Positions 1 through 11,316 of a stretch of DNA of 64,000 nt are shown here, one piece after another. The notes beneath the pieces are model-generated. The model saw only the letters and a program-made list of their open reading frames with translations. It ran no database searches and had not been told where the DNA came from. The translations under genes were made by a program, and so were the position numbers. This DNA is from Ligula intestinalis. Lineage: Eukaryota > Platyhelminthes > Cestoda > Diphyllobothriidea > Diphyllobothriidae. The stretch covers positions 7,522,037-7,586,036 of the forward strand of contig JAYGXS010000002.1 in the NCBI GenBank assembly GCA_036362985.1. Direction: 5' to 3'. Every line of letters begins with the position of its first letter. The first letter of the stretch is position 1.

Positions 1-870
1 AAATTTCTTTGGATAAGAAGACTCGAAGCTGGTCTATGCTTTCTGTTTCGCGTTAACAATAGTCCTAATCTCCCACAAATTAACGCTCTCCTTCCAGTTG
101 ACCGACCTTACGCCACTCGTAACTCTTCCATGATAATTTTACCACCCCGTAGCTCCACATCTAACCGTTCTCGCTTTTTTACCTCCAAATATGCTTTTAT
201 TTGGAACAACCTTCCCCTCGATATTAGACTGTCATCTACACTGTCGATTTTTAAAGGCAAATTATATAAGCATTTAAATTTAGAGGAAATAAAGTCGTTA
301 CTGTCTGTTTCCTTTCCAAACACGCAAGTTGTAGATTTTGAAACGGGTCCTCCTGGCATTTGAAGCTCTTCCCAGGATACTAAAATGGTTTCTAAATATG
401 TTTGCATTTCCCTCTGCAGAGTCAAGCATCACTTCCAAGGGCTGCGAATTCTTCTCCGTTTTTGCAACCTTCGCTGTGGTCTTCGAGATTGGCTCTGGAA
501 TTTGGTGGGTCGCAACTCGATGATGTTGCCTTGACTTCTACTGCCTTCTCCTGCCTTCCGAATGACCCCTTCTTAACTCAACGATATATTATTTTTTCCC
601 ATGACCATAAACGTCCCGAACCCTCAACATCAGGTCCCAAACTAACCACATCAAACCCTTTTACCTATTAAGGCAGTTTTTTCTCCTAAAGTTTTTTTGA
701 ACTCGGTGGCCCGCTGGACTCATCCACCGATCTAGGAGTTTTTTTTACTGCCGATTACAATTATTTTATAAGAGTTCACTGCTTATCATCATTATTTTTA
801 TTTTCACGATAGCACTAAATTTGTAACGACAGGGCCCCTTGGGCCTTAAATATACAAATTATTATTATTA
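1..870 (+). mobile_element. 3' end of a CR1/Jockey-like LINE (C-terminal RT plus 3' UTR)
   Basis: Frame-1 translation from the left edge to about 363 reads as the C-terminal tail of a non-LTR retrotransposon reverse transcriptase (RRLEAGLCFLFRVN..., then WNNLPLDIR and FKGKLYKHL). A 3' UTR follows and ends in a short ATT-repeat tail at about 853-872, preceded by a GGGCCCCTTGGGCC-like segment. The same tail and C-terminal block recur at 9590-10135, and the same 3' UTR end occurs at about 9530-9580, so this is one family with three copies in the window. It is cut by the left edge and lacks the catalytic RT domain. It is a dead 5'-truncated copy. Confidence 0.75.
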
Positions 871-889
871 TTGTTTAACTGTGCGTGCT

Positions 890-1455
890 ATAGGAAGAAA
901 TAAAAACAAATCTCGATGACTAGCGTTCCGAGAGTGCTCGAGTTGCCTTATTGTACTGAGAGGATTAAAGGTTTGGCCATTCAAAAGTTTAAACAGTAAA
1001 AATCGACCCTTCTGTAATCTACAAACCCACAGAAGATCCAGCTTTATAAGTTCGCCCCTTTATTGTCAGGCTAAGTTACGGTGTTCTGTAGTGAAAACTC
1101 TTCTAGTGAAGAAGTGCTGCAACGATTCTATTTTCTTCCATTAACTAGTGCACAGAAGACTGAAAAGGGGCGAGCAGTATTCAAGACTAGGTTTCACATA
1201 CATTTTATAAAGGCTAGTTCTAATCTTAATGGTTTTAACATTTCTAAGGATAAATCCCGTGGTTTGACGTGCTTTCGAGTCTATCAGGGCACAGTGCTCT
1301 GAAAGATTGAGACTTTTAGAGTAGGATATGCCCAAATCCTTGATAACACCTGGGACATTTAGTTCGTGACCGTCTATGCTTAATTTCGGTTGGTGAACGT
1401 CGCCAACAACCATAACGGTCGATGCCATATCATCAGCTGATATTTTCACCTTCAA
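890..1455 (-). pseudogene. LINE reverse transcriptase fragment (C-terminal half)
   Basis: Read on the minus strand, the frame that opens near 1455 shows the region after RT motif C: IKDLGISYSKSLNLSEHC, then SKARQTTGFILRN and KPSLEYCSPLFS. This is the thumb/C-terminal pattern of CR1-like LINEs. After a stop, homology continues (FTRRVF..., LLFKLLNG) to about 890. The catalytic palm is missing and there are stops, so it is a dead fragment. The plus-strand copy at 56310-57010 matches it most closely (SLEYC...LLSLLC) and belongs to the same family. Confidence 0.7.
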
Positions 1456-1758
1456 ACTGACCGCGGCTAAGTATACCTCAGTTAAAGGAGATTACAGTTT
1501 TTCCAGACCCCAAGTATTCTTACTATAAAACCGTAACACCTACAATGTATTGCTATTTTATTTCATGTTTTTCTCGATTTGTTCCCTAGAAGTCAGGTTT
1601 TTTCACTTAAAACAAACTCCTTATTTCGCACACTATTGACCTAGCAAAAGACCAAAACAAATACAATGGTCACTGCGAAAGAAGGGGTTTGGGTTAGGTT
1701 TTTTCCTGCCTTCCGGGGTTATTTTGACGGCGCCAAAGATGTGCTTTACAATTAAACC

Positions 1759-1798
<40 letters not shown>
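1449..1798 (+). repeat. Dispersed ~330-bp repeat, copy 1, with (ATT)n tail
   Basis: The block starts with CTTCAAACTGACCGCGGC and ends in AAACCTTATT followed by (ATT)n. It is closely similar over its whole length to 11707-12026 in the same orientation. Shared stretches include CACTTAAAACAA, CTTATTTCGCAC, ACCAAAACAAA, TGACTGCGAAAG and CTTCCGGGGTT. No coding potential is visible. The A/T-rich microsatellite tail suggests a SINE or a LINE 3' end mobilised by reverse transcription. The class is inferred. Confidence 0.7.
1760..1798 (+). repeat. (ATT)n microsatellite
   Basis: About 13 uninterrupted ATT/TTA units form the 3' tail of the dispersed repeat that begins at 1449. The second copy of that repeat (ending near 12026) lacks this expansion. 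Confidence 0.95.
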
Positions 1799-1799
<1 letters not shown>

Positions 1800-1832
1800 A
1801 CGGAACCTTGTGCCATGAAAAGGTGAGGGACC

Positions 1833-2200
1833 ATGTGCTACACCACTGGGCGAAGGCCTGAAGATCCTTTTTTATCAGCTCGAGCACGATGTTGCGATCA
1901 TATTAATGATAACGTCGATGACGTCCTGCCGGATGGGAAGAGCATTACAGTACAGAAAACATTCCGCCTTGGCAAAGCACAGGCAAGTCGTGATTTAAGC
2001 TTATCTCCAAGACCCCTTAACGTAGTCTTGAAGAACGATGCCCAGGCAGCCCTCCTACTAGAACAAAGAATGGCCCTAAGGAACTCGCATAAAACGATAT
2101 TTTTTTCAGCCGGACTACAACCCCAGAGAAAGAATGAAAATGCGGGAACTGAGGAGGGGCATTAAGGAGAGGATAGACAAGGGGAGACTGGACTAAGAAT
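1833..2200 (+). pseudogene. LINE ORF1-like segment
   Basis: A 110-residue open frame contains RARCCDHINDNVDDVLPDGK, then FRLGK and LSPRPLNVVLKN, followed after a frame change by PRERMKMRELRRGIKERI. This arrangement (a small alpha/beta domain with a PRPL..VVLKN strand, then a basic helix) resembles the nucleic-acid-binding ORF1-type segment found upstream of endonuclease-RT polyproteins in flatworm CR1-like LINEs. It is out of frame with the endonuclease downstream. Function is inferred from position and pattern only. Confidence 0.5.
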
Positions 2201-2239
2201 CAAGGATGGGATTATAATTCAGATAAAGAAGACATTTGG

Positions 2240-3110
2240 GTGGGGAACACCCGTCACAATGAAGGCTGGATCTCACCATCACGACCAGCAATAAAGGTGA
2301 CCAAGGCGAGATCGAGTGAAGCCAAGAACATGACAATGATGAACACAAATGCACTGAGTCTATTTAGCAAATTGGATGAACTCAAACTCGCCGTGGACCA
2401 TATGCAACCTGACCTGATAGCGGTAACTGAAACATGGTTAACTGAGCAGATAGCAGATGCAGAAGTCGGGCTGGAAGGATTTCAGTTTATCCGCATAAAC
2501 AGAAAGTGACGTCAGGGTGGGCGATTCACGATGTTCATACGAGCTGGTATAAACTACATCCCAGATAGTTTTTTATCACGCCGAAACAATTCCTGCGAAA
2601 TAATTAGTTGTCAACTGAGAGTACTTAACCAACCTGACCTCCATATTGCTCTGGTATACAGACCACCAGGACAAAAGACGGAAGCGGATGATGTACTTAT
2701 CACTGAGGTAAAAGAGGTCTGCCGTAGCATTAATGTCCTAATACTTGGAGATTTTAACTCTCCAGACATAGATTGGGACTTAATGCACAGCTCGTGATCA
2801 GAGAACTCATTTGAACAGAAACTACTGCATTTGATAAATGACGAATTTCTTACCCAGTATGTCACAATGGACACGCGGTTCCGAGGTAGCCAAAAATCTA
2901 GCTGTCTGGATCTTGTCCTTAGTAGAGATGAAAACTGTATCCTTGGATTGAATACTCAGACCCCTTTTTGCCGAAGTGATCACTGTGTTCTTGTCTGAGA
3001 TAACAGCCATTTCTCGGTAACGGTTGCTCGTGCAATAAGCATGAGGAATGTATGGAAAGGAGATCATAATAAAATGAAAGGACAACTTAACGTGACTGAC
3101 TGGAGCCCTG
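2240..3110 (+). pseudogene. LINE apurinic-like endonuclease domain (degraded)
   Basis: One reading frame runs through with in-frame stops at about 2507, 2795, 2996 and 3112. It shows the APE-like endonuclease hallmarks: NALSLFSKLDEL, PDLIAVTETWL (the catalytic Glu motif), IALVYRPPG, LILGDFNSPDIDW (Asp/Asn motif) and SDHCVLV (catalytic Asp-His motif). All three catalytic motifs remain recognisable. The stops, not loss of active-site residues, inactivate this domain. The enzyme would nick target DNA for target-primed reverse transcription. Confidence 0.8.
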
Positions 3111-3239
3111 CATAAGTACCGGACCCGAACGATGCCTGGTGCTTCTTTAGGAACTTAACTCAACAACTAGCAGAAAACTGCTGCCCACTTAAGAAAAGCT
3201 TGCACAGCTCCCGCCGGAATGGATGACACTGATCATAAA

Positions 3240-4698
3240 AAGGAACTTCAAGTAAAAAAGAAGACTGTGGAAAAAATATGCCCGATATCAACAGCCCGTA
3301 CATTTCTCAAAATTTAAGTAACAGCGAAATTTATGTCGAACACTACTTCGCAAAGAACGAATGGCCTTTGAGACAAAACGAGTCAATGGAATAGCTAACA
3401 ACCCAAAAATAATCTTTTCTTGTGTGAATAAGGCAAAACGCGACCGAGATCCCATTCCTTGTCTGAAAGATAACTAGGGAAACAAGTTTACGGATAGCTC
3501 AGATAAGGCGAACCTCATGTCGAATTTCTTTATGTTTGTGTATACCGAGGAGACACCTTTTAACGAGAATGTACAGCGATATATGATCCCAGCGGCGCGT
3601 AAAATTAGCACGGTATCGCTCGCAAGAGACACAGTAAGAAAAGCCCTGAGACAACTACAGCCCACTAAATCGGCTGGTGTAGATGGATTATCAGCGAGAC
3701 TTCTTAATGAGCTCGCAGAACAACTGGCCTCCCCACTTTCCAAGATCTTTAAAAATTCGATGGAAAAAGGGGCTCTGTCTACTGACTGGAAGCTCGCCAA
3801 CATAACACCTATTTATAAAGGCAGAGAAAGAACATCACCTAATAGCTTTAGACCAGTTAGTCTCACAAGCAGTTGTTGCAAACTAATGGAGAAACTAATC
3901 CAAACAGAACTGATTAGACATATTGAGGAGAACAACTTGCTAAGGGCAGCGCAACACGGATTCCGAAGTGGCCGCTTTTGTCTCACAAACCTGCTAACAT
4001 CCATGGAAGGCTGGACGAAATCTCTGGAAATGGGTTCGTCGGTCGATGCGGTCTACATTGGCTTCAGCAAGGCATTCGATTAGGTTCCACACAGACGAAT
4101 AATATCGAGGCTTCATCAAATTGGTGTGACTGGAAACCTACTGAAATGGTTAGCCGACTTCCTATCAGGCAGGCGTCAGCATGTTTGTATTGGAGACACC
4201 AAAACAGAATGGAAAACCGTATCCAGTGGGGTTCCGCAAGGAAGCGTTCTGGGTCCCACTCTTTTTCTAGTATATGTGGACGACTGGTTCATCTGTGAAA
4301 AAGTCATGTTTGCAGACGATCTAAATATTTGGAAATCAATTGAAAGCTCAGAGGATGGACAAACCTTACAAAATGGCTTGGATTGCTTGCAAAAGTTGTG
4401 TGAAAAGTGGCTACTGCAGCTCAACTTCAACAAATGCCAATTAATCCGCTTACAGTCTAGTCGCAGAAAGGTGATACCATTCGAGTATGACTACTCGATT
4501 GGAGGTCACCAACTCGGGCTAGTGAACGAACTACGGGATCTAGGTGTATGCATGAAACCCAACCTCAAACCGTTAACTCATTGTGCTAAAACCGCAAAGA
4601 AGGCTATGGGCATCCTAGGAGCGATCAGAAGGTTTTTTCTCTATTTTAATGAGGAGCTTTTGGGCGAGTCTTCGATACATTTGTTCGGCCGATGTTAG
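3240..4698 (+). pseudogene. LINE reverse transcriptase domain (degraded)
   Basis: Frame 1 is nearly continuous from about 3240. Visible RT motifs are TDWKLANITPIYKG, RPVSLTSSCCKLMEKL, QHGFRSGRFCLTNLL, motif A VYIGFSKAFD, VSSGVPQGSVLGPTLFLVYVDD, and motif C FADD at 4309-4320. The first Asp of motif A is replaced by Gly (codon 4060-4062), and a TAG stop follows at 4081-4083. The FADD box, in place of YADD, is shared with the minus-strand element (6886-6897) and with 60956-60967, which groups these three together against the YADD element at 8258. Confidence 0.9.
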
Positions 4699-5559
4699 CG
4701 TATTGCGTCCAGGCGTGGTGCCCCTGAATGAAGAAAGGTTACGCAATGCTTGAGAAAGTCAAGAGAAAAGCGACTAAGCTAGTCAGCAGCTTATGACGTC
4801 TCCCATATGAAGGTCGTCTAGATAGGCTCAATCTTGTCCTCGCTATTATAGGCAATACAGAGGAGATATGATCATGGTGTTTAAAATCGTCAGGGGAGTA
4901 GACTGTGCTCTTCAGATGGCCCACTTCTATGAATTCGCACACAAAATACATCTAAGAGGTCATCCGTACAAACTGAAGAAACACCATGCCAAACTAGAAG
5001 TGTGGGCCAACTTCTTTTCCCATTGGGTCATTGAAGAGTGAAATAAAATTTCTTCCTCAGTTGTTCTTGCTGAAAGCGTCGACGCATATAAAAGAAGGCT
5101 TGATCTTAATTTGATTGCTGGTCATACATTTGGTAGACAACAACGATTTATATAATATATATGACTTTGAGCGAAATGCATGATCTGACAGCATCTATAT
5201 GTAAATAGGGTTTTCAAAGTCTCTGCCTATGTCCCTTATATATATTAAAATTATACCGGACCGATCTTGTAAAACATGCCACGTCTTTTTTAAATCCACT
5301 GACTTCTCATCGTAATAATCATTTATCTGTGGTAAATATCTTATTGCATGTGTATATTGAAAGGTTACAGGCTAGGAATGCCCTTGAGGACCTTATTTAT
5401 ATAAAGCAAACAATATCATTCTTACAGTTTATATGAGGTTTAGTCAGTCAGTATATTTGAGGAAACAATAGGCTTGCACCTTTGAACTCCCTTTTTGTTT
5501 CATCAAAATCTCAAAAAAATTATGAACAACGTTAACAAGTTTTCAGTCAGGAGAATATA

Positions 5560-5922
5560 GACCGTCACATGGTGCAGCGGTGTTTCAAGGTTAATTTGTC
5601 ACATAGTTCACGGAGTGTTGTAGCACGTCGGTGTTTGAATGTTTTCACAGATTGGGGCATAACAATCGTTTTGGGAAGGTTATTCCACGGGTCCACGACC
5701 CAATTAGAGAAAAATACTTCCTCACATCCAATCGTCCTTGGGGTGCATACAGTTTGAAGGGATGTCCCCGGAGATTAGTTGTAATTGCGAGTTGGAAAAA
5801 GTCGTCACAAATGAGAGTGCAGTCCAAGCCACGCACGATACGGAAGGTTTGTATCCAATCTCCGCGTAACTGCCTATAACTCAGAGGATAGATATTATAC
5901 CATGACAGACCTTCGAACAAAT
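5560..5922 (-). pseudogene. LINE RT C-terminal fragment
   Basis: The minus-strand frame reads LSYRQLRGDWIQTFRIVRG, then DDFFQLAITTNLRGHP, RKYF and SNRVVDPWNNLPK after frame changes. This is the conserved C-terminal block of CR1-like RT proteins. It ends in a short AT-rich 3' UTR near 5560. It is one of three same-strand LINE pieces stacked between 5560 and 7960. Confidence 0.75.
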
Positions 5923-5924
5923 TT

Positions 5925-6150
5925 TCACGGAACAGTATGAAAATAGTCTAGAGCCAGAGAAAATTGTTTACAATGCTGGCAGTAGGAAATCGTGTTGTAA
6001 AATTCGCCTTCTGTCAAATATAATGACATCGAGTCTTCTTTTAAACTCCGCAATTGTGTCAGCAGAAACCGTCTCGCTTGGTAGCAAGTTCCAAGGTTGG
6101 ACCACGCGTTGGGTGAAGAAATATTTGCGGAGGTCAAATCGAGTACGTTT
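5925..6150 (-). pseudogene. LINE RT C-terminal fragment with 3' UTR
   Basis: The minus-strand translation beginning near 6150 shows FDLRKYFFTQRVVQPWNLLPSET and IAEFKRRLD, the extreme C-terminus of a CR1-like RT, then a short 3' UTR to about 5925. Its N-terminal side is interrupted by the AT-repeat tail of the neighbouring element (6150-6180), suggesting that element inserted here. Confidence 0.7.
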
Positions 6151-7960
6151 GTTTATAATATATAATAATGTTTATTATGCCAGTTTACAGGCAATTGTAA
6201 AGAGTTGATAATGCACCTCTTGGGTGCCTTCCAACACCTTATAAAGATGGCCACGCAGGTAAGCTGTGTTGGCTAATTCGAAGAAATTCTCCCATTTCAG
6301 GGCGGAACTCTGGCCCCGGATTTTCCGGAATGTCCAGAGCAGGCTGCACTGAACGCTCATGTAAGACAAGGGAAAAAAGGTCAAGCTCGATCAATGTTTC
6401 CTGATAGGGTAAGTCCCTGAGACCATCGACCATCTTTGTTGCCCTGCGTTGCACTTGTTCAAGAAGGTCCAGGTCTTTTTTCATCCACGGTGTCCAAACT
6501 GACATTCCTTATTCAAGATGTGGTCTCAAAATGGCGCCAAATATTTTCCGAAGAGTTCAGGTGGGAAGATTATGAACGCTCGTCTGATCCAGTGCAGGGT
6601 GCTAGTTGCCTTTCGGACGGCCTTTTTGCAGTGCTCTGTTGGCATCAGGTTCGCGGTTTTCCATATACCTAGATCTTTAGGCGTATCAAACTCTTTTAAT
6701 GCGGTGCTTTTGATAAAATAACTGTGTTTATGTGACAATTTTCGCCCCGAGCTTACGTGTAGTACCAGACACTTGGATACATTAAAATAAGGATGCCACG
6801 TAGATGGCCAGATAACCAGTTTATCGATGTTTGTCTGTAATCTCTTTGCGTCGTCGGCGCACCTAACTTCAGCCCATATTTTTATGTCATCCGCAAACAT
6901 GACAGCTGCGAAAATCAAGCTCTTTGAGGTAGTCGTTTACGTAAAGCAAGGATAGTAGCTGACCGAAAACTGAGCCTTGTTGTACACCACTCTCGACCTT
7001 TGTCCATTCAGAGGTTGAGGTTCCACCAACGACCCTCTGTTCTCTGAGGGACAAGAAACTGCTGATCCATTTATACATTTTTCCTTGAATTCCCACGCCC
7101 CAAATCTTCTGTAAAAGAAGCCTGTGTGGTACACTATCGAAGGCCTTCTTGAAGTTGACAAATATGACATCAATTGGATAGCCCTTATCTGCGGCCTTTG
7201 TCCACTTCTTCTGTGAGTAAAGAGCACTCGTGAGGCAAGACCGTCCTAGGCGAAAGCCGTACTGTCCAGCACATAGTATTATGTTGCTTTCCAGAAATTC
7301 CATTAAGTGCTTCTTGATAATGTGCTCTATGTTTTTGCATGCGATGCAAGTTAGACTGACGGGACGGTTATTTGCGCAATCAAGCCGTGAACCTCCCTTA
7401 TAGATCGGGGTGTCGTTTGCCCACTTCCATTCTTCCGGGAGTTCGCCTTCTTCAAAAGACCTCTGGAAGATGGCAGCCAGAGGTTTTCACAGTTTGTTAG
7501 CTAATTATCTTAGTGCTAGTGCAGGAATTTTGTCCGACCCAGGTGATTTGGCAGGCTTAATCTGGAGTAATTCGGCCCTGAGAGTGTCGTGTGAAAACTC
7601 TAGGTCCTGTATTTTGGGCAATGAGGAGGAGGGTAAGGGTGGAGTTATCTGACGATGAGCAGACGTAGCGTAAGCACGAGTTGTAGGTTCTCGGGTGTAG
7701 ATGGATTGAAAGAAATCGGAGAGAAGATAGGCTTTCATCTGGTCTTCGGCCGCCAGCTGTCCATCTGCTGATCTTAGGGCGGGAATCAGTTCCTCAGATC
7801 TCTTCTTGCTTTGTATATAGCCAGACAGTATGGTGGGGTGTTCCAATGACTTGTGTATTATGTTCAACTCGTATTTCTTGGGCAGCTTAGTAGATTCACT
7901 TTTACAAATGTTACGTTGTTGTTTATACTTCCGTAAGTCTTTATCGGAGCCGGTTAGTCT
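6150..7960 (-). mobile_element. 5'-truncated CR1-like LINE, minus strand
   Basis: Read from 7960 downwards: a basic linker (KYKQQRNICKS...), a region before RT motif 1 (7867-7505; KPAKSPGSDKIPA), WKWANDTPIYKGGSR (about 7430-7385), RPVSLTCIACKN, QYGFRLGRSCLTS, motif A FVNFKKAFDSVPHR (the first catalytic Asp is Asn), SGVQQGSV, motif C FADD at 6886-6897, [16 protein letters not shown], and a C-terminal part ending at about 6180. The 3' tail contains AATAATATATAATAATG-type repeats (6150-6175). Several frameshifts are present. It is related to the elements at 1801-5260 and 59706-62068. Confidence 0.85.
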
Positions 7961-8006
7961 GTAAACACTTACGGTAGTATAAGCAACAACGTAACATTTG
8001 TAAAAG
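7899..8006. repeat. 40-bp inverted repeat with 28-nt loop
   Basis: Arm 7899-7938 and arm 7967-8006 are reverse complements at 38 of 40 positions, with mismatches only at the 9th and 17th positions of the stem. The loop is 7939-7966. The left arm lies in the 5' end of the minus-strand LINE (residues KYKQQRNICKS), and the right arm starts the plus-strand LINE fragment. It marks the head-to-head junction of two elements. Confidence 0.95.
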
Positions 8007-8009
8007 CGA

Positions 8010-9580
8010 CTATAATTCTATTTTTATCGAAGTAAAGCATTCGAAAGAGTACCTCGTAAGTGGCTTCTAGCCAAACTAGAAGCTTAAGGACTTCTTATCT
8101 ATCAAATCGAAAACAAAAGGTCTCAGTGGGATCCTCATACTGCACTGCTCCCTCGATTTTGAGTGGTGTCCTTCGAGGTACCATGCTAGGTCCTCTGTTG
8201 TTCTTGCTTTGCATAAATGATATTTCTTTGAGAGATTAACACTCTCAATCTTATATTTATGCGGATGATCTTAAGTGTGTTTACTCCTTCTATAACTATA
8301 TGCCCGTGCAATACTTAGAACAAATAAGTTCGGATTTGAACGCTCTTTCCACGCGGAATTCCACGTGGCAGATGGAGTTCTCACCTTCTAAGTGCCAATA
8401 CATGTGCCTTGGGACTGAAAGGTTGTCACAACCTGTTATTTTCCAAGGCTGTCTAATGACTGAATGTCCAAACATCAAGGACTTAGGTTTAAGCTACACC
8501 AATAAATTAGATCTCCCGCCCCACGCCGATAGAATTACATCCAAAGCTGCACAGATTTGCGGCTTTATTTCTTATAATTTCTACCTTCCTGAAATACTGT
8601 TGCCTATTCTACTGCCTGATGAACGAATCTAGCCGTTCAAAAGTTGAAAATGCCCAAATCCATTTCACAAGAAAACAGCTTTAACAGATATTTTCAAATA
8701 CTTCCTACGCAAATACATGCAAATTAACGAAACTGAAATTTTTTTTGGGTCAGTAGATTGGAAGCAGACATTTGTCTCCCTATTCACCTTAAGAATAGTT
8801 TTAATCTCTCCAAGCTTTTTCAGATTAAACCCGTCAGCCGTGCCTACAACCTAAGAAATTCCGCACTGATTATACTTCCTTCTGCATTCGCCGTTTTACA
8901 ACACTGCCGATGGGCTTCATGGACTCTAGGCATGTTCTTGGCGGTTCTGCTATTTTCGGCAGCTTGTCGCTGGACTCCGCAGTCCACGAAATCGCATCTC
9001 CGGCGTTCTGGTGATGATCACGTGCCCTCTACCGTTCCCTCATTCATTTGACCCTGTTGTCCGCGATGACCTCCTCTGGTCTCACCTCCCTGGTAGTCGA
9101 TCATGAAGCCAGTCGGGCGGTGTTACAGAGATGAACGGCAGCCTCTGCTGCTAAATGATTTCTCCAACGATAAGAAGCGTTTCCAACCTTCATACGTTCT
9201 CATCAACAGTCCTGTCTCATTGCACTTCAATCAATCCTATCAACCAACCTCATTAATCCTGTGGAAGCAGTTTTTTCTCCTACGTTTTTTTTTTAAGTGC
9301 GGGTCCGCTGAACTCTGCCCCCGTTTTAATGGTAGGAGTTTTTTTCACTGCTTCCTCCTTAGTTTACCATGCATTTCAGAGAGTGTTGACTATATCTTTA
9401 AGATGACGATATGTTGATGAATATGAATTTATCTGCCTACATTACTAAACGCTCCCGCTGCCTATTTGGTTGTTCACGGAGAGCAGCATTTATCAACTTT
9501 GTATTTTTTTTCCACAGCACTAAGTTTACAATGACGAGGCCCTCCGGGCCTAAAATATAAATTTATTCATTTATAAAGGT
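8010..9580 (+). mobile_element. 5'-truncated LINE with YADD reverse transcriptase
   Basis: Three frames together give RT blocks in order: SKAFERVPRKWLLAKLEA (about 8026-8090), GVLRGTMLGPLLFLLCINDIS (about 8164-8226), motif C YADD at 8258-8269, then DLNALSTRNSTWQMEFSPSK, IKDLGLSYTNKLDLPPHADR, a degraded C-terminus, RLEADICL and SRAYNLRNSAL (8755-8890). A 3' UTR follows with a GGCCCTCCGGGCC segment and an ATTTATTC-type tail at 9550-9580. Motif A has lost its first Asp. The 3' UTR matches those of 1-870 and 9590-10135. Confidence 0.8.
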
Positions 9581-9589
9581 GAAACTGTA

Positions 9590-10135
9590 CCACAAGTTTT
9601 TTTCTCCCCATCCTAGAATACTGCTGTCCCCTCTTTGGTCTGATGAATGCCTTTGACCGCCATAAGGTTGAAAATGTTCAAAAAGTTTTTACTCGAAAAA
9701 TATTTGCCTTTCCTCGATCCACTATTGCTTTTACAAAGAGATGCCAGTTAGCGAACGTGACATTTATTTACGTTAGAAGACTCGAAGCCAGCCTCTGCTT
9801 CCTGTTTCGAGTCAACTCTAGCCCTAATCTTCCACGAATCAACGTTCTCATTCCAGCAGATCGAACTAATGCCACGCATAATCCCCACATTATAATTTCA
9901 CTACAATTAAGCTCCACATCTAACCATTCTCGTTTTTTGACCTAAAAGATGCCTTCCTCTGGAATAATATTTTCCTCGAAATTAGGCTGTCATCTACATA
10001 AGCAGTTTTTAAAGCCAAATTACGTAACCATTTAACTTCAGAAGATATAACGTCCTTATTATCTGTCTCCTTCCCAAACACACAAATTTTTGAATTTGAA
10101 AAGGGTCCTCCTGGTATTTGAGGCGGCTCCATCTA
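9590..10135 (+). pseudogene. LINE RT C-terminal fragment, second copy in tandem
   Basis: The plus-strand translation gives ILEYCCPLFGLMNAFDRHKV, NVQKVFTRKIFAFP, YVRRLEASLCFLFRVN and PADRTNATHN, followed in another frame by WNNIFLEIRLSST-like residues and a tail resembling 300-360. It lies directly behind the 3' tail of the element ending at 9580, in the same orientation, so it is a separate 5'-truncated insertion of the same family. It is not functional. Confidence 0.75.
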
Positions 10136-10947
10136 TATTAAATTGTTTTCCATACATGTAGATTTTATCCTTTATAGGATGATCTTTGCACCGGTGTTTC
10201 TTCCCCTACTCCTTCCAACTATTATTGCCAGAACTTAACTGCATTGTGTTGGTGTGCCGAAAGGAGTCCTCTCAAGTCTATCTTTCCTAATTCGGATGGT
10301 CATGCGAGCGTTTAAAAAATGTTCCTTGCAACTTCCGGTGCCTGAACCCAAGAAGGAATTAACGCTACAGTCCTATTTACGATTAAGTTTTTGAGTAAAA
10401 AATATTCTCAAATTGTCCTTTAAACTAACCGTATTTTAGTGTCAGGGTTGGAAAACATCGTACGATTATGGAGCAGCCCTCTATTCCTCAGACAAAAAGC
10501 CTTCTTACGGAGTCTCACCCTGATAATTTTGAAGGTTAACTCGTGTGCGACCGATGCAAGGAAAATAAGGATATCACAGAATCTTTAGTTTAGTACAATG
10601 GACAGATCGTTGTGTTCGCATCATTCGGAAGTTGTTAGTGACTCCAAAGTGGCCTAGCTGTCAAAACATGGTCTTCTGGGCTGTAAAAATGTACATATGT
10701 GCATCAGTGTCCACGCGACCTCGAAATGTGGCTTTATCAGTTGCACTTTGGGGGAAAGACAGACGCCAGCGTCGCTGTTGAGCCTCCATGAGGCCTGCGT
10801 CGGCAGCGGCGGCGGTGGCGAAGAGCTGAATACATCACATCCACTACCACGTAGACCGGGCCACTAGGCTACGGAGGTGTAAACGTACAGGGGGTGTCGC
10901 CGTGTATGTGTACAGGGGGTTTCCTGGTGTCAGCGGGCAGGGCAAAA
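10136..10947. other. Non-coding; 3' flank of the minus-strand host gene
   Basis: No gene or recognisable repeat is visible. The GC-rich part at 10740-10947 lies immediately downstream of the host-gene stop codon on the minus strand and probably includes its 3' UTR. I did not find a convincing polyadenylation signal. Confidence 0.5.
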
Positions 10948-11316
10948 TCAGCCTTTCCGCTGAGCCTCCTCGCTCGACGAGCCCATGCGGCAGTAGTGAT
11001 GGTGGTAGTGGTGGTGGTGACCACTTCCTTCGGCTGAGGCTATCGCATCAGAGTCCTCCTCGGCGATGGGGCCACGGATGCCCGTCTCGGCCGGCAGGAT
11101 GTGGTCATGATGGGCATCGCTGCCGGACAGGCAGAGAAGGAGGTCCTTCTGCTTCTCGCTGGTACTGCTGCTGCTTCCGCTGCCACTGCTGCTCATACGT
11201 GGTGGCGGCGCCGGTGGAGCCGACTTCTCCACAGCAGTGGCAGCAGCAGCGGATGATGAGGAGGAGGATGAGGAGGAGACCAGACTGGACTTTAACACAG
11301 AACCAGTCTGCCGAGG
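10948..11316 (-). CDS. Host gene, terminal coding exon (Ser/His-rich C-terminus)
   Basis: This 369-nt exon ends with TGA (minus strand, 10950-10948). It starts after a strong acceptor: a pyrimidine-rich stretch TTCTTCCTCCTTCTCCGTAG, whose AG is the complement of 11318-11317. It starts in phase 0, matching the donor of exon 35745-35257. The 122 residues are low complexity: a run of nine Ser, an Ala run, a PPAPPP stretch, a Ser/Gly tract, and a His/Tyr cluster (HHHHYHHHY) near the end. Base composition is much more GC-rich than the flanks. It is the 3'-most exon of the gene resembling the SRCIN1/KIAA1217 scaffold family. The function of the tail is unknown. Confidence 0.75.
   Translation of the reverse strand, partial: PRQTGSVLKSSLVSSSSSSSSSAAAATAVEKSAPPAPPPRMSSSGSGSSSSTSEKQKDLLLCLSGSDAHHDHILPAETGIRGPIAEEDSDAIASAEGSGHHHHYHHHYCRMGSSSEEAQRKG

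Larger units (their letters stand above)
1801..5260 (+). mobile_element. Nearly full-length CR1-like LINE, inactivated
   Basis: In order along the plus strand lie an ORF1-like N-terminal segment (1833-2200), an APE-type endonuclease (about 2330-3000), a linker rich in basic residues (3240-3510), reverse transcriptase (3517-4698) and a C-terminal tail (4700-5160) with the short 3' UTR ending CTCTGCCTATGTCCC. The domain order matches CR1/Jockey-clade LINEs. More than a dozen stops and several frameshifts are present, and a catalytic Asp codon is changed, so it cannot be autonomous. Its 3' end resembles those at 17310-17425 and 61990-62060, linking these copies to one family. Confidence 0.85.
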
